Position numbers and translations under genes: made by a program. The notes below the pieces were generated by a model. It was not told where the DNA came from. It worked only from the letters and a program-made list of their open reading frames with translations, and did not search any database. A DNA stretch of 64,000 bases from assembly GCA_937892525.1 (NCBI GenBank), contig CALAEV010000018.1, positions 17,309-81,308 on the forward strand, read 5' to 3'. The stretch comes from an uncultured Clostridia bacterium (GTDB taxonomy: Bacteria; Bacillota; Clostridia; Oscillospirales; Acutalibacteraceae). Below, one piece after another: positions 26,722 through 35,603 of the stretch; the stretch's first letter is position 1; every line of letters starts with the position of its first letter.

Positions 26722-29700
26722 TTTCTACAAGCCTCCACTGTTTCAAAAATCTCTTTAAGTGTGTCAAGAGAAGTTTGTTCTGGTAGTTTTTTTACATTTA
26801 TACTCTTTTTGCCTGATGATGTAACATTTACGCGTTTTCTCATAACTGATGAAATATCAAGCACTAATGAGGCATCAATTTCGTCGCAATAAAGAGCAAT
26901 TGTGTCACCTCGCTGACCTATTTCATAAAAGCCCATTGATGACGCCTTGTTTCTGCAAAGGGAAACCTCAATAAGACCTTCAACAGATGGTGGAATATCA
27001 CCAAAACGGTCACGCAGTTCATCTCGTACATCCTCTGCATCCTGAAACGTGCGTATATCTGCAATTCTACGATAAACCATAAGTCGTTGTGATAACGCCG
27101 TAATGTATTTGTCAGGAATATGAGCGTTAATCTGTAAATCAATAAGACACTCTTTTGTATTTTTAGGTGTTTCGCCTTTTTCATTACTGATGGCTTCACC
27201 TAAAAGCTTCATATACATATCGTAGCCCACGGCAGCCAGATGACCGTGCTGTTGTGCACCTAAAAGATTACCTGCGCCACGGATTTCAAGGTCGCGCATA
27301 GCAATTTTAAACCCTGAACCAAACTCGGTGTATTCACGAATTGCCTGTAATCGTTTGTATGCAACCTCGCTTAATTCACGGTCTCTTTTGTATGTGAGAT
27401 ATGCACTTGCCCTTCTTGCACTTCTGCCAACTCGACCACGCAATTGATGAAGTTGAGCAAGCCCAAGTTTGTCAGCATCTTCAATAATAAGAGTATTAGC
27501 ATTAGGCACATCAACACCTGTTTCAATAATGGTGGTGCATACAAGAATGTCAATTTCACCATTCATAAGGTCACGCCAAATATCACTTAATTGTTCTTCG
27601 TTCATTTTACCGTGAGCAGTTGCAATTCGTGCATCTGGTAAAAACTCTTTAATTGAAAGTGCAACACCGTCAATGGTTTCAACTCTGTTGTGCAAGAAAT
27701 ACACCTGACCACCACGACGAAGCTCTTTTTCCATAGCCTCACAAAGTAGTGGTAGATTATGCTCAATTACATAAGTTTGCACAGGAAAACGGTCAGATGG
27801 TGCTTCTTCAATAACCGACATATCGCGAATGCCGGACATAGCCATATTAAGTGTTCGTGGAATTGGTGTAGCCGAAAGTGTAAGCACATCAACACCAGGG
27901 AACTTTTCTTTGATTTTCTCTTTTTGAGCAACGCCAAAGCGCTGTTCTTCGTCAACAATCAAAAGACCTAAATCTTTGAATTTTACATTTTTCGCAATAA
28001 GTGAGTGAGTACCCACAATAATATCAATAAAACCTGAATTTACGCTCTTTATGATTTTTGTGCGTTGCGTTGGTGTACGGAAGCGTGAAAGCATTTCGAT
28101 TTCAACAGGGAATCCGTCAAATCGCTTCATAAGTGTTTGGTAATGCTGAAGTGCAAGAATAGTTGTAGGCACAAGTATTGCACACTGTTTTCCGTCTGCA
28201 ATACACTTGAATACGGCGCGCAGAGCCACTTCAGTTTTACCAAAACCAACGTCACCACAAAGAAGACGGTCCATTGGGTATGGCTTTTCCATATCGTTTT
28301 TGATTTCGTCAATACTGCGCAACTGGTCGCCGGTTTCTTCAAACTCGAATTTGCGTTCAAAGTCGGCTTGCATATCAATATCAGGGGAGAAGGCAAAACC
28401 TTCTGTGTGCATACGCTCTGAATAAAGCTTAATAAGTTGGTCTGCCATATCTTTAACGGCAGAACGAACTTTACTTTTTGATTTTTCCCAATCTGCACCA
28501 CCAAGACGGTTAAGCTTTAACGCTTTTCCGTCGTCCTCGTGAGGACCAATATATTTTGAAACTAAATCAAGTTGAGTAACAGGTACATAAAGCACATCGC
28601 TTTTCGCGTACTTGATTTTAATGTAATCTTTAATAATCTTGTTCGCCTCAAGTTGAGTGATGCCGTCAAAAATACCTATACCGTGAATTGAGTGAACAAT
28701 GTAATCTCCTTTGCGCAATTCATCAAGTGAATGTATAGTGTCTTTTGCCTTAAAGCCTGAGTTTCTGCGACGAGATTTTGACTGATATACTTTTGAATAT
28801 GTGAATACATAAAACTTGTCACGTGGGTATGAAAATCCTGAAGAAAGTGAGCCTGGAAGCACAGATACAGCACCCTCAGGAAAATCTGCAGGGATTAAAG
28901 GAAAATATACAGAAACAATATTTTCGTCATTTAAGGTTTCACTAAGGTTTTTTGCACTCTTTTCAGTACCTGCAAATACAACAATGCGAGTATCCTTTTT
29001 AAGTATTGGTTCAATATCCTCTATAAGCACATCAAGTTTGCCGTTCCATATAGGCAAAGTACCACCATTGAATGTGGTAAGTGATTTAACAGGAGTATCA
29101 AAACTACCACGAGCAAAGTTGTCAATATAAGTAGCACCAAAATCGGTATATTTTTCAACTAATTCGTTAAATGTAAGGGTGAATTTATCAAGCCCCTTGC
29201 AAAGCACACCATCTTCAACTGACACTTTAATATCTTCAAGCAAAAGTTTTTGTGAAGATGCAATTTTTTCTTTAATTCCACCTGTCTCAAATGCAAATAA
29301 TAAGTAGTTGTTTGCATAATCAAAAATTGTAGCAGGGGAATAAATAAGTGGCATATATTTTTCAGCAGAGCCCACTTTTAATCCGTCGCGAAGTCGGTCA
29401 ATATCTGCATAAAGTTTTTCACGGATTATATCTGTTTTTTTGCCACGGATTGAAGATGCTAACTTCTCGATTTTTTCAATTAAAGAGTTAGGCTCATCAA
29501 TAATGATTTCTTTTGATGGTGCAATTAAGATTTCATCAATATTCATAGTGCGTCTTTGGCTCTGCACGTCAAAACGACACATTGTATCAACTGTATCGCC
29601 CCATAATTCAATACGTACAGGCTCATCATCGTCAGGTGAGAAAAAGTCAACAATACCACCACGGCAAGAAAATTGACCAACGCCCTCAACTGCGTCAACA

Positions 29701-30185
29701 CGAGTGTAACCTGCACAGTTAAGTGAAATAAGAATATTTTCAAGTGTTGTTTCTTCACCTTTTTTGAGAAGAACAGATTTTTGTCTTAAAGTTTCAGGTG
29801 GAATAGTGTATGAAAGAACGGCTTCTGCACTTGCCACTACAACATCACACTTGCCGTCAAGCATACGGCGTAATACTTTAATGCGTTTTTGCTCATATTC
29901 GTAACTTTGACTATCGTTTGAATAGAATGAAAGATTACGAGCAGGGTAGTGGAGTGCCGAAACACCAAGGGCAGTCAAATCTTCACAGGTTTTTACTGCA
30001 GTAGCATCGTCAGGCACGACAATAAGGGCCTTTTTTCCAAGATCCCCCACTAAAGCAGAAACGATGTGCGATTTTTGTACAGGTATTAATCCTAAAACAC
30101 CTTGAGGAAGAAAACCTTTATTTATACTGTTAAGTACACCCTCAAATTCTGCCGATTTTTCAATTGCCTTTGTAAATGCGGACAT
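26718..30185 (-). CDS. mfd: Transcription-repair coupling factor
   Basis: DNA translocase that removes stalled RNA polymerase and recruits UvrA/UvrB to lesions. The 1155 residues hold the UvrB-like N-terminal module, the RNA-polymerase-interacting domain (GDYIVHSIHGIGIFDG), and the RecG-like motor with Walker A in CGDVGFGKTEVALRAVF, Walker B in IVDEEQRFGV, LSATPIPRTL and HQLRGRVGRS. The C-terminal TRCF domain follows. Length is full for the family. It follows pth on the same strand, an order also found in Bacillus (pth-fin-mfd), here without fin. Confidence 0.97.
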   Translation of the reverse strand: MSAFTKAIEKSAEFEGVLNSINKGFLPQGVLGLIPVQKSHIVSALVGDLGKKALIVVPDDATAVKTCEDLTALGVSALHYPARNLSFYSNDSQSYEYEQKRIKVLRRMLDGKCDVVVASAEAVLSYTIPPETLRQKSVLLKKGEETTLENILISLNCAGYTRVDAVEGVGQFSCRGGIVDFFSPDDDEPVRIELWGDTVDTMCRFDVQSQRRTMNIDEILIAPSKEIIIDEPNSLIEKIEKLASSIRGKKTDIIREKLYADIDRLRDGLKVGSAEKYMPLIYSPATIFDYANNYLLFAFETGGIKEKIASSQKLLLEDIKVSVEDGVLCKGLDKFTLTFNELVEKYTDFGATYIDNFARGSFDTPVKSLTTFNGGTLPIWNGKLDVLIEDIEPILKKDTRIVVFAGTEKSAKNLSETLNDENIVSVYFPLIPADFPEGAVSVLPGSLSSGFSYPRDKFYVFTYSKVYQSKSRRRNSGFKAKDTIHSLDELRKGDYIVHSIHGIGIFDGITQLEANKIIKDYIKIKYAKSDVLYVPVTQLDLVSKYIGPHEDDGKALKLNRLGGADWEKSKSKVRSAVKDMADQLIKLYSERMHTEGFAFSPDIDMQADFERKFEFEETGDQLRSIDEIKNDMEKPYPMDRLLCGDVGFGKTEVALRAVFKCIADGKQCAILVPTTILALQHYQTLMKRFDGFPVEIEMLSRFRTPTQRTKIIKSVNSGFIDIIVGTHSLIAKNVKFKDLGLLIVDEEQRFGVAQKEKIKEKFPGVDVLTLSATPIPRTLNMAMSGIRDMSVIEEAPSDRFPVQTYVIEHNLPLLCEAMEKELRRGGQVYFLHNRVETIDGVALSIKEFLPDARIATAHGKMNEEQLSDIWRDLMNGEIDILVCTTIIETGVDVPNANTLIIEDADKLGLAQLHQLRGRVGRSARRASAYLTYKRDRELSEVAYKRLQAIREYTEFGSGFKIAMRDLEIRGAGNLLGAQQHGHLAAVGYDMYMKLLGEAISNEKGETPKNTKECLIDLQINAHIPDKYITALSQRLMVYRRIADIRTFQDAEDVRDELRDRFGDIPPSVEGLIEVSLCRNKASSMGFYEIGQRGDTIALYCDEIDASLVLDISSVMRKRVNVTSSGKKSINVKKLPEQTSLDTLKEIFETVEACRK

Positions 30186-30203
30186 AATTAATTACCTCTG
30201 TAA

Positions 30204-30815
30204 TTAACTGTTATATAAATTCATTGCTTTATCAATTTGATTATCGAGTAAAAGCTCAATCGCCTTGCAAGCATTTTCAAGTACAGGCTCAAGCACTTTT
30301 TGCTCATCCTTTTTGAATTCAGAAAGCACCCAATCAGCCATATCATAATCGGGGTGTGGCTTTTTACCAACACCGATTTTAACTCTTGGAAAATTGTCGC
30401 TATTCATATGATAAATAATACTGCGAAGACCCTTTTGGCCACCGTCACTGCCTTTTCTCTTGATTCGCATTTTTCCAATGTCAAGAGATGTGTCATCACT
30501 AATAACAATAATTCTTTCAGGTGGAATTTTATAAAACGACGCACATTCTCTTACTGCTTCGCCACTGTTGTTCATATAAGTCTGTGGTTTCATAACAATA
30601 CAACGATGACCACCAATTGTTGTGTCTGCAATAAGAGATTTAAACTTTAATTTATCAACTCTGAAATTTAATTTTTCAGCTAGCATATCTACGCACAAAA
30701 ACCCCGAATTATGTCGGGTGAGGGTGTACTTTCTGTCAGGATTTCCAAGCCCCACCACGATAAATTCAGGTGTGCCTACAGATACATAAGTTTTCTTTCT
30801 GAATCTGTCGAACAT
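30204..30815 (-). CDS. pth: Peptidyl-tRNA hydrolase
   Basis: Releases tRNA from prematurely dropped peptidyl-tRNA in the cytoplasm. The signature VVGLGNPDRKYTLTRHNSGF includes the catalytic His in RHNSG, and MKPQTYMNNSGEAV and DDTSLDIGKMRIK follow. It carries a short basic N-terminal extension of about 15 residues before the core. The ATG follows AAAAGGAAAC. In Bacillus this gene is spoVC and lies close to mfd and glmU, the same neighbours as here. Confidence 0.96.
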   Translation of the reverse strand: MFDRFRKKTYVSVGTPEFIVVGLGNPDRKYTLTRHNSGFLCVDMLAEKLNFRVDKLKFKSLIADTTIGGHRCIVMKPQTYMNNSGEAVRECASFYKIPPERIIVISDDTSLDIGKMRIKRKGSDGGQKGLRSIIYHMNSDNFPRVKIGVGKKPHPDYDMADWVLSEFKKDEQKVLEPVLENACKAIELLLDNQIDKAMNLYNS

Positions 30816-30834
30816 ATTTTAGTTTCCTTTTTAT

Positions 30835-32217
30835 TTATTTAAGTTTCCAGTCAATTTTGTTGACCTGTCTTGCTCTTGCAATACCAAGTGCGTCAGCAGG
30901 TACATCTTCTGTAATTGTTGAACCTGCAGCAGTATAAGCGCCTTGCCCAACTTTAACAGGGGCTACAAGGTTTGTGTTGCAACCAATAAATGCGTCGTCG
31001 CCGATTACTGTGCGATATTTTGCCTTGCCTGTGTAGTTTACAGTAACTGTACCACAACCAAAGTTTACTCTCTTACCAACATCAGAGTCACCAACATAAG
31101 TGAGGTGAGAAACTTTAGTGCCTGTATCAATATTTGAATTTTTAACCTCAACAAAGTTGCCAAGGTGTACTTTTTCGCCGATTACAGAATTTGGTCTTAT
31201 ATGCACAAACGGACCAATATCAGCGTCAGCCAGTACTCTTGACTGATAACACTGCACGTTGTTAAGCTTAGCACCGTCTTCAATAATACTGTCGCTAATA
31301 ATTGAGTTAGGACCAATTCTGCAATCCTTACCAATTTTTGTATTACCTTGAATAATTGTGTTAGGTAAAATCTGTGTGTCAGCACCAATTTCAACACCAG
31401 GTTCAATAATAACACCATCGCTAAATGGAATATCAACGCCATTTGCAAGGTGATATTCAATCTGTTGCATTTTGCCGTGCTGATTTAACTCCATTAACTG
31501 AAGTCGTGAGTTAGCGCCAAGAATAATATCAGCACTTGGTGCAAAATAAGTGTCAGTTTTAAGTCCGTCTTCAATAAACATTGAAACAAGGTCAACAAGA
31601 TTATAATGACCATTTTGTCTTGGCTGTAACTTGTTAAGACCTGCGAGTAATTTTTCTGCATTAATCCAGAATGTGCCTGAAGAAATCTCGTTTATACGCT
31701 TAATAACGCTGTCTGCGTCCTGTTCCTCAATAATTCCCATAAACTGACGTGCAGGGTTTCTTACAATTCTACCGTAACCGAAAGGCTTGTCAAGAATTGC
31801 AGTAATAACAGTAAGGTCATTACCTGCGTTTATGTGGTGAGCGTAAGATGAGCAGATTGTGTTAGCATCCATAAACGGAGTGTCACCGTTAAGAATAAGC
31901 ACATTTCCACCGTGTTCTGCACAAGAACGAATAAAGCGTTCAGCCTGCATAACAGCGTGTGCAGTACCAAGTGGTTTTTCCTGCTCAACTGCTGAAATGA
32001 AGTTGCCCGGATGCTCTTTCATAAGATATTCTTTGATAGTTGTGTCATTGTCCGGCACAATTGCAATAATGTGAAGAAGTTTTGCAGCAACAGCAGCATC
32101 AGTAACCCTGCCAATCATAGGTTTACCCATAACTGACGCCATAACGCGTGGTGTACTGGAATTTGGATTAATTGCAGTTCCACCTGCCATAATAATTGCA
32201 ATATCAAAGTTTGTCAT
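30835..32217 (-). CDS. glmU: Bifunctional GlcN-1-P acetyltransferase / GlcNAc-1-P uridyltransferase
   Basis: Makes UDP-GlcNAc from glucosamine-1-phosphate for the cell wall. The N-terminal pyrophosphorylase domain shows IIMAGG followed by an altered nucleotide loop (TAINPNSSTPRVMASVMGKPMI) and QEKPLGTAHAV, and ILNGDTPFMD. The C-terminal left-handed beta-helix has many hexapeptide repeats and ends with NFGCGTVTVNYTGK and AGSTITEDVP. The loop lacks the usual L(A/G)xGxGTRM pattern, a change worth noting for activity. The ATG at 32217 follows AAAGGAGGTAGG; an upstream ATG at 32250 is not supported by a site. Confidence 0.92.
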   Translation of the reverse strand: MTNFDIAIIMAGGTAINPNSSTPRVMASVMGKPMIGRVTDAAVAAKLLHIIAIVPDNDTTIKEYLMKEHPGNFISAVEQEKPLGTAHAVMQAERFIRSCAEHGGNVLILNGDTPFMDANTICSSYAHHINAGNDLTVITAILDKPFGYGRIVRNPARQFMGIIEEQDADSVIKRINEISSGTFWINAEKLLAGLNKLQPRQNGHYNLVDLVSMFIEDGLKTDTYFAPSADIILGANSRLQLMELNQHGKMQQIEYHLANGVDIPFSDGVIIEPGVEIGADTQILPNTIIQGNTKIGKDCRIGPNSIISDSIIEDGAKLNNVQCYQSRVLADADIGPFVHIRPNSVIGEKVHLGNFVEVKNSNIDTGTKVSHLTYVGDSDVGKRVNFGCGTVTVNYTGKAKYRTVIGDDAFIGCNTNLVAPVKVGQGAYTAAGSTITEDVPADALGIARARQVNKIDWKLK

Positions 32218-32262
32218 TTTACCTACCTCCTTTAATGAGAATAACACCAATTTTATATTTGA

Positions 32263-32291
32263 ATTTTACCATAAAATCATATATTTTTCAA
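32263..32291 (-). promoter_or_regulatory. Sigma-A promoter of the glmU run
   Basis: Minus-strand TTGAAA (32286-32291), 17 bases, TAAAAT (32263-32268), about 50 bases before the glmU start. Confidence 0.65.
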
Positions 32292-32299
32292 TACTTTAT

Positions 32300-32328
32300 T
32301 TGACAAAGTAATGCTTAAATGATATATT
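32300..32328 (+). promoter_or_regulatory. Sigma-A promoter of the GT2 gene
   Basis: Consensus TTGACA (32300-32305), 17 bases, TATATT (32323-32328). It is back to back with the glmU promoter, with the two -35 boxes 8 bases apart. Confidence 0.75.
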
Positions 32329-32359
32329 TATAATATTAAATATTACGGAGGAAAAATCA

Positions 32360-33277
32360 GTGCTTTCTGTAATTATTCCATCTTATAATGAAGAACTTAA
32401 TATCGAAAATACTGCAAAGGTATTATCGGCATTGTTCAAAGAAAATAACATAGAAACTGAACTTATTTTTGTTGATGACGGTTCAAAAGACAAAACTTAT
32501 GAAAAGATTTGCAGTTGTGCCGAGAAATACGAAAACGTAAAAGGAATAAGTTTCAGTCGTAATTTTGGCAAAGAAGCAGCAATTTATGCAGGCCTTGAAG
32601 AAGCAAAGGGTGACTGTGCAGTAATTCTTGATTGCGATTTGCAGTTTCCACCTGAAAAAGCAGTTGAAATGTATAAACTATGGGAGCAAGGTTACGAAGT
32701 CGTTGAGGGCATTAAAGCAGACCGTGGTGGCGAAAGTCTTTTCTATAAGCTTTTTGCAAAGAGCTTTTATAAGATTATCAGTAAATTCGTTGGCGTTGAT
32801 ATGCAGTCAACATCTGACTTTAAACTTATTGACAGAAAAGTTATTGATGCACTTCTCTCGCTCCCTGAAAGAAATACATTTTTCCGTGCGCTCTCATTTT
32901 GGTCGGGTTTTAAGTCAACAGAAGTTGAGTTTAAAGTGCAACAACGTCAAAATGGTGTTTCTAAATGGAGTTTCAAAAAACTTGTTAAATATGCAGTTTC
33001 AAATATAACATCATTCACAACTGCACCGTTGCAGATTATTACAGGTCTTGGTTGTGTGCTTTTGGTGTTTATGTTTGGTATGGCAATACAAACACTTGTA
33101 AGATTTTTACTTGGTCAGTCTGCTGAGGGCTTTACAACCGTAATTTTACTGTTACTTTTAATCGGTGGCAGTATTATGATGGCGCTGGGTATTATTGGTT
33201 ATTATATCGCCAGAATTTATGAAGAGGTCAAAGGCAGACCTCGTTACATTGTATCAAAGAAAACTGAAGATAAATGA
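32360..33277 (+). CDS. GT2 glycosyltransferase, undecaprenyl-phosphate glycosyltransferase type
   Basis: Family 2 glycosyltransferase of the GtrB/DPM1-like type, which loads a sugar onto a polyprenyl phosphate on the inner face of the membrane. The N-terminal GT-A domain has VIIPSYNEELNIE, FVDDGSKDKTYE and the metal-binding DCDLQFPPE (DxD-like). Two C-terminal helices (about residues 230-255 and 265-285) anchor it. The start is GTG at 32360 with GGAGG upstream. It stands alone with its own promoter and terminator. The sugar and the final acceptor are unknown. Confidence 0.9.
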   Translation: MLSVIIPSYNEELNIENTAKVLSALFKENNIETELIFVDDGSKDKTYEKICSCAEKYENVKGISFSRNFGKEAAIYAGLEEAKGDCAVILDCDLQFPPEKAVEMYKLWEQGYEVVEGIKADRGGESLFYKLFAKSFYKIISKFVGVDMQSTSDFKLIDRKVIDALLSLPERNTFFRALSFWSGFKSTEVEFKVQQRQNGVSKWSFKKLVKYAVSNITSFTTAPLQIITGLGCVLLVFMFGMAIQTLVRFLLGQSAEGFTTVILLLLLIGGSIMMALGIIGYYIARIYEEVKGRPRYIVSKKTEDK

Positions 33278-33284
33278 TTCACTT

Positions 33285-33313
33285 CACCTCACAATTTTGT
33301 GGGGTGTTTTTTT
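33285..33313 (+). terminator. Terminator of the GT2 gene
   Basis: Arms CACCTCACAA (33285-33294) and TTGTGGGGTG (33297-33306) pair, with one G-T wobble, and are followed by seven T residues. Confidence 0.85.
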
Positions 33314-33329
33314 ATCCAATCACAGATTA

Positions 33330-33461
33330 GATTTCATCGAATTTATTCGATTTCATCATCCGTAGGATGATTTCATTTATAAACGCAGTTATTGAATGAA
33401 ATCTGTCTTCGACAGATGAAATCACTTCGTGATGAAATCCTCGTGTTACTCGGATGAAATC
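33330..33461. repeat. Composite palindromic element built on GATTTCATC
   Basis: The 9-mer GATTTCATC (or GATTTCATT) occurs at 33330, 33349 and 33369, and its reverse complement GATGAAATC (or AATGAAATC) at 33395, 33415, 33431 and 33453. Small perfect hairpins sit between copies: 33355-33371, 33401-33417 (TTC loop region) and 33421-33433 (TTCG). The whole region can fold back on itself. No ORF covers it on either strand that looks real. It resembles a REP/MITE-type element rather than a terminator. Confidence 0.75.
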
Positions 33462-33492
33462 TGCCATTAGCATATGAAAAATACGCTCAAAC

Positions 33493-33523
33493 CCTTGAAA
33501 TATCAAGGATTTAATGGTATAAT
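33493..33523 (+). promoter_or_regulatory. Sigma-A promoter of the recJ operon with palindrome
   Basis: TTGAAA (33495-33500), 17 bases, TATAAT (33518-33523). The palindrome CCTTGA-AATA-TCAAGG (33493-33508) overlaps the -35 box. Confidence 0.75.
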
Positions 33524-33563
33524 TATAAATTAGATTATTATTGCTAAAAGGGGGTTTGTGTCC

Positions 33564-35600
33564 GTGAGTAGAAAAAAGTGGATAACTGCACATATTGACA
33601 AAGAAATAGCGGCACAAGTGGCTGAAAATCATAGCCTTGACCCCTTTACTGCATTGATTGTGGTTTCTCGTGGAATTACTGAATATGAAGATGTTGAGGA
33701 ATTTTTTGAATCTGATTTCAGTTTCTGCGACCCATATTTAATTGTAGATATGGAAAAATGTGTTGACAGAATTAACCTAGCCCTCCAGAAAGGTGAGCGC
33801 ATCTGCGTTTTTGGTGACTATGATGCTGACGGTGTTACAGCAACAGCTCTTATGTATTCTTACCTTTCCAATAAAGGTGCAGATGTTATGTATTATATTC
33901 CTGACCGTGTTACTGAAGGTTACGGAATGAACTGCTCTGCAATCGATAAACTTAAAGAGCAAGGTGTTAAACTTATTGTTACCGTTGATAATGGTATTTC
34001 TGCAATAGAAGAAATTGATTATGCTAACAGTTTAGGTATAGAAACTGTCGTAACCGACCACCACCAAGTAGGTGAAACTTTACCAAACGCTGTTGCAGTT
34101 GTTGACCCACATCGTGAAGATTGTAATGTTCATTTTAAGGAATGGGCAGGTGTTGGCGTTGCATTCAAGGTGGTTTGCGCATTAGAAAAAGGCGACTATT
34201 CTGAAATCTTAAATGAGTATGCTGACATTATTGCAGTAGGCACGGTTGCTGATGTGGTAGATTTAAAAGATGAAAACCGCGCAATTGTAAAATATGGTGT
34301 TGCAAAGATTAACAGCAATCCTTGTAATGGTATTAACGCACTTCGTCAGGTGGCAGGTGTGGGTGAGAGAAGTCTTAACGCAGTTGGCGTTACTTATTCA
34401 TTAGCACCTCGCATTAACGCAGCAGGCAGAATGGAATCTGCTACAACAGCACTTAAACTTTTGCTTTCTGATAATCTTGTTGATGCTCTCGATATTGCCG
34501 AAAAAGTTGATATGTGTAACCGTGAACGTCATACATCCGAAAATGAGATTATGGAGGCAGCCGTTCGCCATATCGAGTCAAACGAAAAGCTCAAATATTC
34601 AAAAGTGATTGTAGTGTGTGGTGAGAATTGGCACCACGGAGTAATTGGCATTGTTGCTGCAAGAATTACTGAAAAATACGGTAAACCATCAATAGTAATC
34701 ACCTTTGACGGTGATGAGGGTACCGGCTCGGCACGAAGCATTGACTCGTTTTCCGTTTATGACGCAATTAAGTATGCAAGTGAATATTTAACCCATTTTG
34801 GCGGTCATACTATGGCAGCAGGACTTGGAATAAATCGAGAAAATGTAACTGCATTTTTCAATAAGATTAACGAATACGCAAATACCATACCTGACGCAGT
34901 ACCAACTTTGACACTTGATTGCAAATTAAACCCAGCATATATAAATACATCGCTTGTTGAGTCTTTAGAAAACCTTGAGCCTTATGGTGCAGGTAATCCA
35001 CAACCACTTTTTGGAATTTTTGGTGTGCGACTTTCACAGATAAGACCTGTGGGTGAGGGGAATCGCCATTTGCGACTTGGCTTTAATAAAGGCAACACAC
35101 AGTTTACTGCTATGAAATTTTCAACAACTCTTGAGGAATTTCCATTTCGTGAGGGCGACACAGTTGACTTGGCAGTAAGAATTGAAAAAAATGAGTTCCG
35201 TGGTGAAGTAAAGGCCTCTGTTCAAATTAGAGATGTGAGATTTTCAAATGTAGATGAGGACAAACTTTTTAAATCTCAATCACTTTATGAAAAATATAAG
35301 CGTGGGGAAACTCTTACAAGTCACGAGGCAAGATTTTTAACACCATCAAGGGAATTTTTGCTTGGGGTTTTCAATATAATTAAGTCATATATGACTTGGG
35401 ATTTTGACATTGAAACATTACTTGTTCGCGCTTCTTGTCCTGTTGAGCGTTATTGCACAATGGCTGTATCTCTTGATGTGCTTTGCGAATTAGGACTTAT
35501 AAAGCGTGAAAATGGTAAAATACAATTTGACGGTGATGGTAAAAAAGCGGATTTATCACAGTCAGATATTCTTAAAAACTTAAATGCAAGAGGGGAGTGA
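33564..35600 (+). CDS. recJ: Single-stranded-DNA exonuclease RecJ
   Basis: DHH-family 5'-3' single-strand exonuclease of DNA repair. The core motifs are visible: FGDYDADGVTATAL, VDNGISA, VVTDHHQVGE, VVDPHR, RINAAGRMESA and the DHHA1 segment FGGHTMAAGL. An OB-fold region follows, then an extra C-terminal domain of about 120 residues seen in Clostridia. Two in-frame GTG codons at 33558 and 33564 compete for the AAAGGGGG site at 33547-33554; spacing favours 33564. It leads a plus-strand run with relA, dtd, an MBL-fold gene and hemZ. Confidence 0.94.
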   Translation: MSRKKWITAHIDKEIAAQVAENHSLDPFTALIVVSRGITEYEDVEEFFESDFSFCDPYLIVDMEKCVDRINLALQKGERICVFGDYDADGVTATALMYSYLSNKGADVMYYIPDRVTEGYGMNCSAIDKLKEQGVKLIVTVDNGISAIEEIDYANSLGIETVVTDHHQVGETLPNAVAVVDPHREDCNVHFKEWAGVGVAFKVVCALEKGDYSEILNEYADIIAVGTVADVVDLKDENRAIVKYGVAKINSNPCNGINALRQVAGVGERSLNAVGVTYSLAPRINAAGRMESATTALKLLLSDNLVDALDIAEKVDMCNRERHTSENEIMEAAVRHIESNEKLKYSKVIVVCGENWHHGVIGIVAARITEKYGKPSIVITFDGDEGTGSARSIDSFSVYDAIKYASEYLTHFGGHTMAAGLGINRENVTAFFNKINEYANTIPDAVPTLTLDCKLNPAYINTSLVESLENLEPYGAGNPQPLFGIFGVRLSQIRPVGEGNRHLRLGFNKGNTQFTAMKFSTTLEEFPFREGDTVDLAVRIEKNEFRGEVKASVQIRDVRFSNVDEDKLFKSQSLYEKYKRGETLTSHEARFLTPSREFLLGVFNIIKSYMTWDFDIETLLVRASCPVERYCTMAVSLDVLCELGLIKRENGKIQFDGDGKKADLSQSDILKNLNARGE

Positions 35601-35603
35601 GCG

